Assembly (NCBI RefSeq): GCF_900112985.1
Contig: NZ_FONS01000005.1
Span: forward strand, 186,001-250,000
DNA length: 64,000 nucleotides
Reading direction: 5' to 3'
Source: Pedobacter antarcticus
GTDB lineage: Bacteria; Bacteroidota; Bacteroidia; Sphingobacteriales; Sphingobacteriaceae
Translations under genes and position numbers: made by a program
Shown here: positions 62,783 through 64,000 of the stretch, piece after piece
Layout: every line of letters begins with the position of its first letter
How positions within the stretch are numbered: the stretch's first letter is position 1
Notes under the pieces: generated by a model
Databases searched by the model: none
The model's input: only the letters and a program-made list of their open reading frames with translations
What the model was told of the DNA's origin: nothing

Positions 62783-64000
62783 ATGTCTCTCAGTTCAGGT
62801 TTATATTCAGGTGGCGATAGAAATTTACACGCTGCAGATGCAGTGGGTTCCGGATATGCTGCTGAAGACAAATCTTTCGAAAGGCTAACCCAGCTTACGT
62901 CTGCAATTTTTAATATACCCATTGTCTGTATCACCTTATTGGATAAAGACAGGCAATGGGTTAAATATTCGAACTGCGTTATCCCGCAGGATATCTCTAT
63001 CGAAAATTTTCTATGCCGCTATACACTCAATAACCTTGAGCTTTTTGAAGTTCCGGATGCATTAGAAGATAACAGATTCTCTAATCTGCGGCTGGTAACT
63101 CAGGAACCATTTGTTCGTTATTACGCAGGAGTTCCATTGACAGATGCCAAAGGCGAAGTTTTTGGTACACTTAGCCTGTTTGATATCAAACCCCGCGAAC
63201 TTCATGAAGATCAGAAAGAAATTCTAATGGGTCTGGCTAGTCAGGTCATGGTTACAATTGAACTGGTTAAGAAGCAACAATTACTGGATTATAATACCTG
63301 GCGTTTTCAGGAATTACTTGAAATAACGAAGGTTTCACCTGAGATCCACTGCGTAATGGATTTTAATGGCAAAATCAGATATATCAATGAGGCTGTAACT
63401 AGCTTGCTGGGTTATGATATTGAGGAGGCCATGAATTTGAATCCGCTTCATATTTGCTATGAAGACGATATTCCGCTGATGCTTGAGACCATCCGAAAAG
63501 TTTTTAAAGGGAGGGAAAGAGAATTCAGAGTTGACTTTCGTCTGGTGACTAAAAAGAATACAGTGAAATGGATCAGCTGGAACCTTGTCGCTAAAAGTAA
63601 CCGCCTTTATATATATGGACGGGACATTACTGTAAGTAAAAGAGTAGAGGCGGAGCTGACCAAATTATCTTTTGTGGCTAGTAAGGTGAATAATGGTGTG
63701 ATTATCAACGATGCTAATAACCGGGTGACCTGGGTTAATGATGCTTTTGAAAAAATCACAGGGTTTACTCTTGAAGATTTGAAAGGGAAAAGACTTGGCG
63801 ATATGATCAATGGTCCCAATACAGATTTAGCACTTCTGGAAAGAGTGAGAGAACTGACCGAGCAGCGGCAGTCCTTCACGATTGACATGTTGGCTTATCG
63901 GAAAGACAAACAAGAGATCTGGTTATCTGTATATAATACAGTCGTGATGAATGATCAGGGCGAGGTCGATACCGAAGTGGAAATTATTATTGACATTACA
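62783..64000 (+). CDS. GAF-PAS sensor protein, 3'-truncated by the window end
   Basis: A frame open to the last base (406 codons seen), starting with ATG 62783, MSLSSGLYSGGD. Residues about 35-165 form a GAF domain (TQLTSAIFNIPIVCITLLDK, GVPLTDAKGEVFGTLSLFD), about 185-300 a PAS domain (SPEIHCVMDFNGKIRYINEA, IYGRDITVSKRVEAEL) and from about 305 a second PAS (VASKVNNGVIINDANNRVTW, FEKITGFTLEDLKGKRLGDM). A kinase or other output is expected beyond the window. It starts 20 bases after glyA and could be co-transcribed, although functional linkage is unclear. Confidence 0.88.
   Translation, partial: MSLSSGLYSGGDRNLHAADAVGSGYAAEDKSFERLTQLTSAIFNIPIVCITLLDKDRQWVKYSNCVIPQDISIENFLCRYTLNNLELFEVPDALEDNRFSNLRLVTQEPFVRYYAGVPLTDAKGEVFGTLSLFDIKPRELHEDQKEILMGLASQVMVTIELVKKQQLLDYNTWRFQELLEITKVSPEIHCVMDFNGKIRYINEAVTSLLGYDIEEAMNLNPLHICYEDDIPLMLETIRKVFKGREREFRVDFRLVTKKNTVKWISWNLVAKSNRLYIYGRDITVSKRVEAELTKLSFVASKVNNGVIINDANNRVTWVNDAFEKITGFTLEDLKGKRLGDMINGPNTDLALLERVRELTEQRQSFTIDMLAYRKDKQEIWLSVYNTVVMNDQGEVDTEVEIIIDIT

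Overview
The window looks like chromosomal DNA of a Bacteroidota bacterium of the family Sphingobacteriaceae, most like Pedobacter. This is inferred from protein flavour only: SusC-style carboxypeptidase-regulatory/plug/barrel outer-membrane proteins, SLBB export proteins, PAS kinases of the 'SHNLRxPL' type, and almost no Shine-Dalgarno sequences but several TAnnTTTG -7 elements. No rRNA, tRNA, CRISPR array, transposase or prophage was seen.

Region A (1-13,022, + strand) is a tightly packed, visibly AT-rich surface-polysaccharide (O-antigen/capsule) locus. It holds two UDP-GlcNAc 2-epimerases, a Wzx flippase, an acyltransferase, a pyruvyltransferase-family protein, four GT4 glycosyltransferases, a Wzy-like polymerase and a secreted discoidin/DUF4091-like protein. 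At about 13.0-13.25 kb base composition changes, and a membrane-bound WbpM/CapD-type 4,6-dehydratase and a second flippase follow (13,255-16,649).

Region B (16,646-20,865) is a minus-strand regulatory set (AraC regulator, receiver-only response regulator, triple-PAS histidine kinase) and a small unknown gene. Region C (20,890-37,950) is a second exopolysaccharide/capsule locus: Wzz-like co-polymerase without a kinase domain, SLBB/Wza-type export protein, Wzi-like outer-membrane protein, several GT4 and GT2 enzymes, an RmlD-like reductase, an acyltransferase, a Wzy-like polymerase and a WcaJ-type initiating transferase. An outer-membrane beta-barrel receptor-like protein sits in the middle.

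Region D (37,964-46,231) is dense in signalling genes. Two paralogous 6-TM PAS receptors end right after a HisKA-like helix and have no ATPase domain. There are two complete kinases, a single-domain response regulator, a LuxR-type response regulator, a methyltransferase and a nucleotidyltransferase. Region E (46,286-51,885) is the most interesting part: a 955-residue outer-membrane protein with Ig-like ends faces a minus-strand set of secreted subunit, PapD-like periplasmic chaperone and two-domain adhesin-like protein. The subunit and the adhesin share a C-terminal module. I read it as a candidate chaperone-usher-like pilus system of Bacteroidota.

Region F (51,959-56,235, minus strand) is a stress-type gene array: large catalase with DJ-1-like tail, ankyrin protein, 36-residue membrane peptide, PRC-barrel-like protein and a transmitter-only kinase. 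Region G (56,512-64,000) is mostly housekeeping: small PepSY-like secreted protein, glmS, dxs, glyA and a GAF-PAS sensor cut by the window end. Between convergent glmS and dxs lies an unusual head-to-head array of 11-bp repeats flanked by two terminators.
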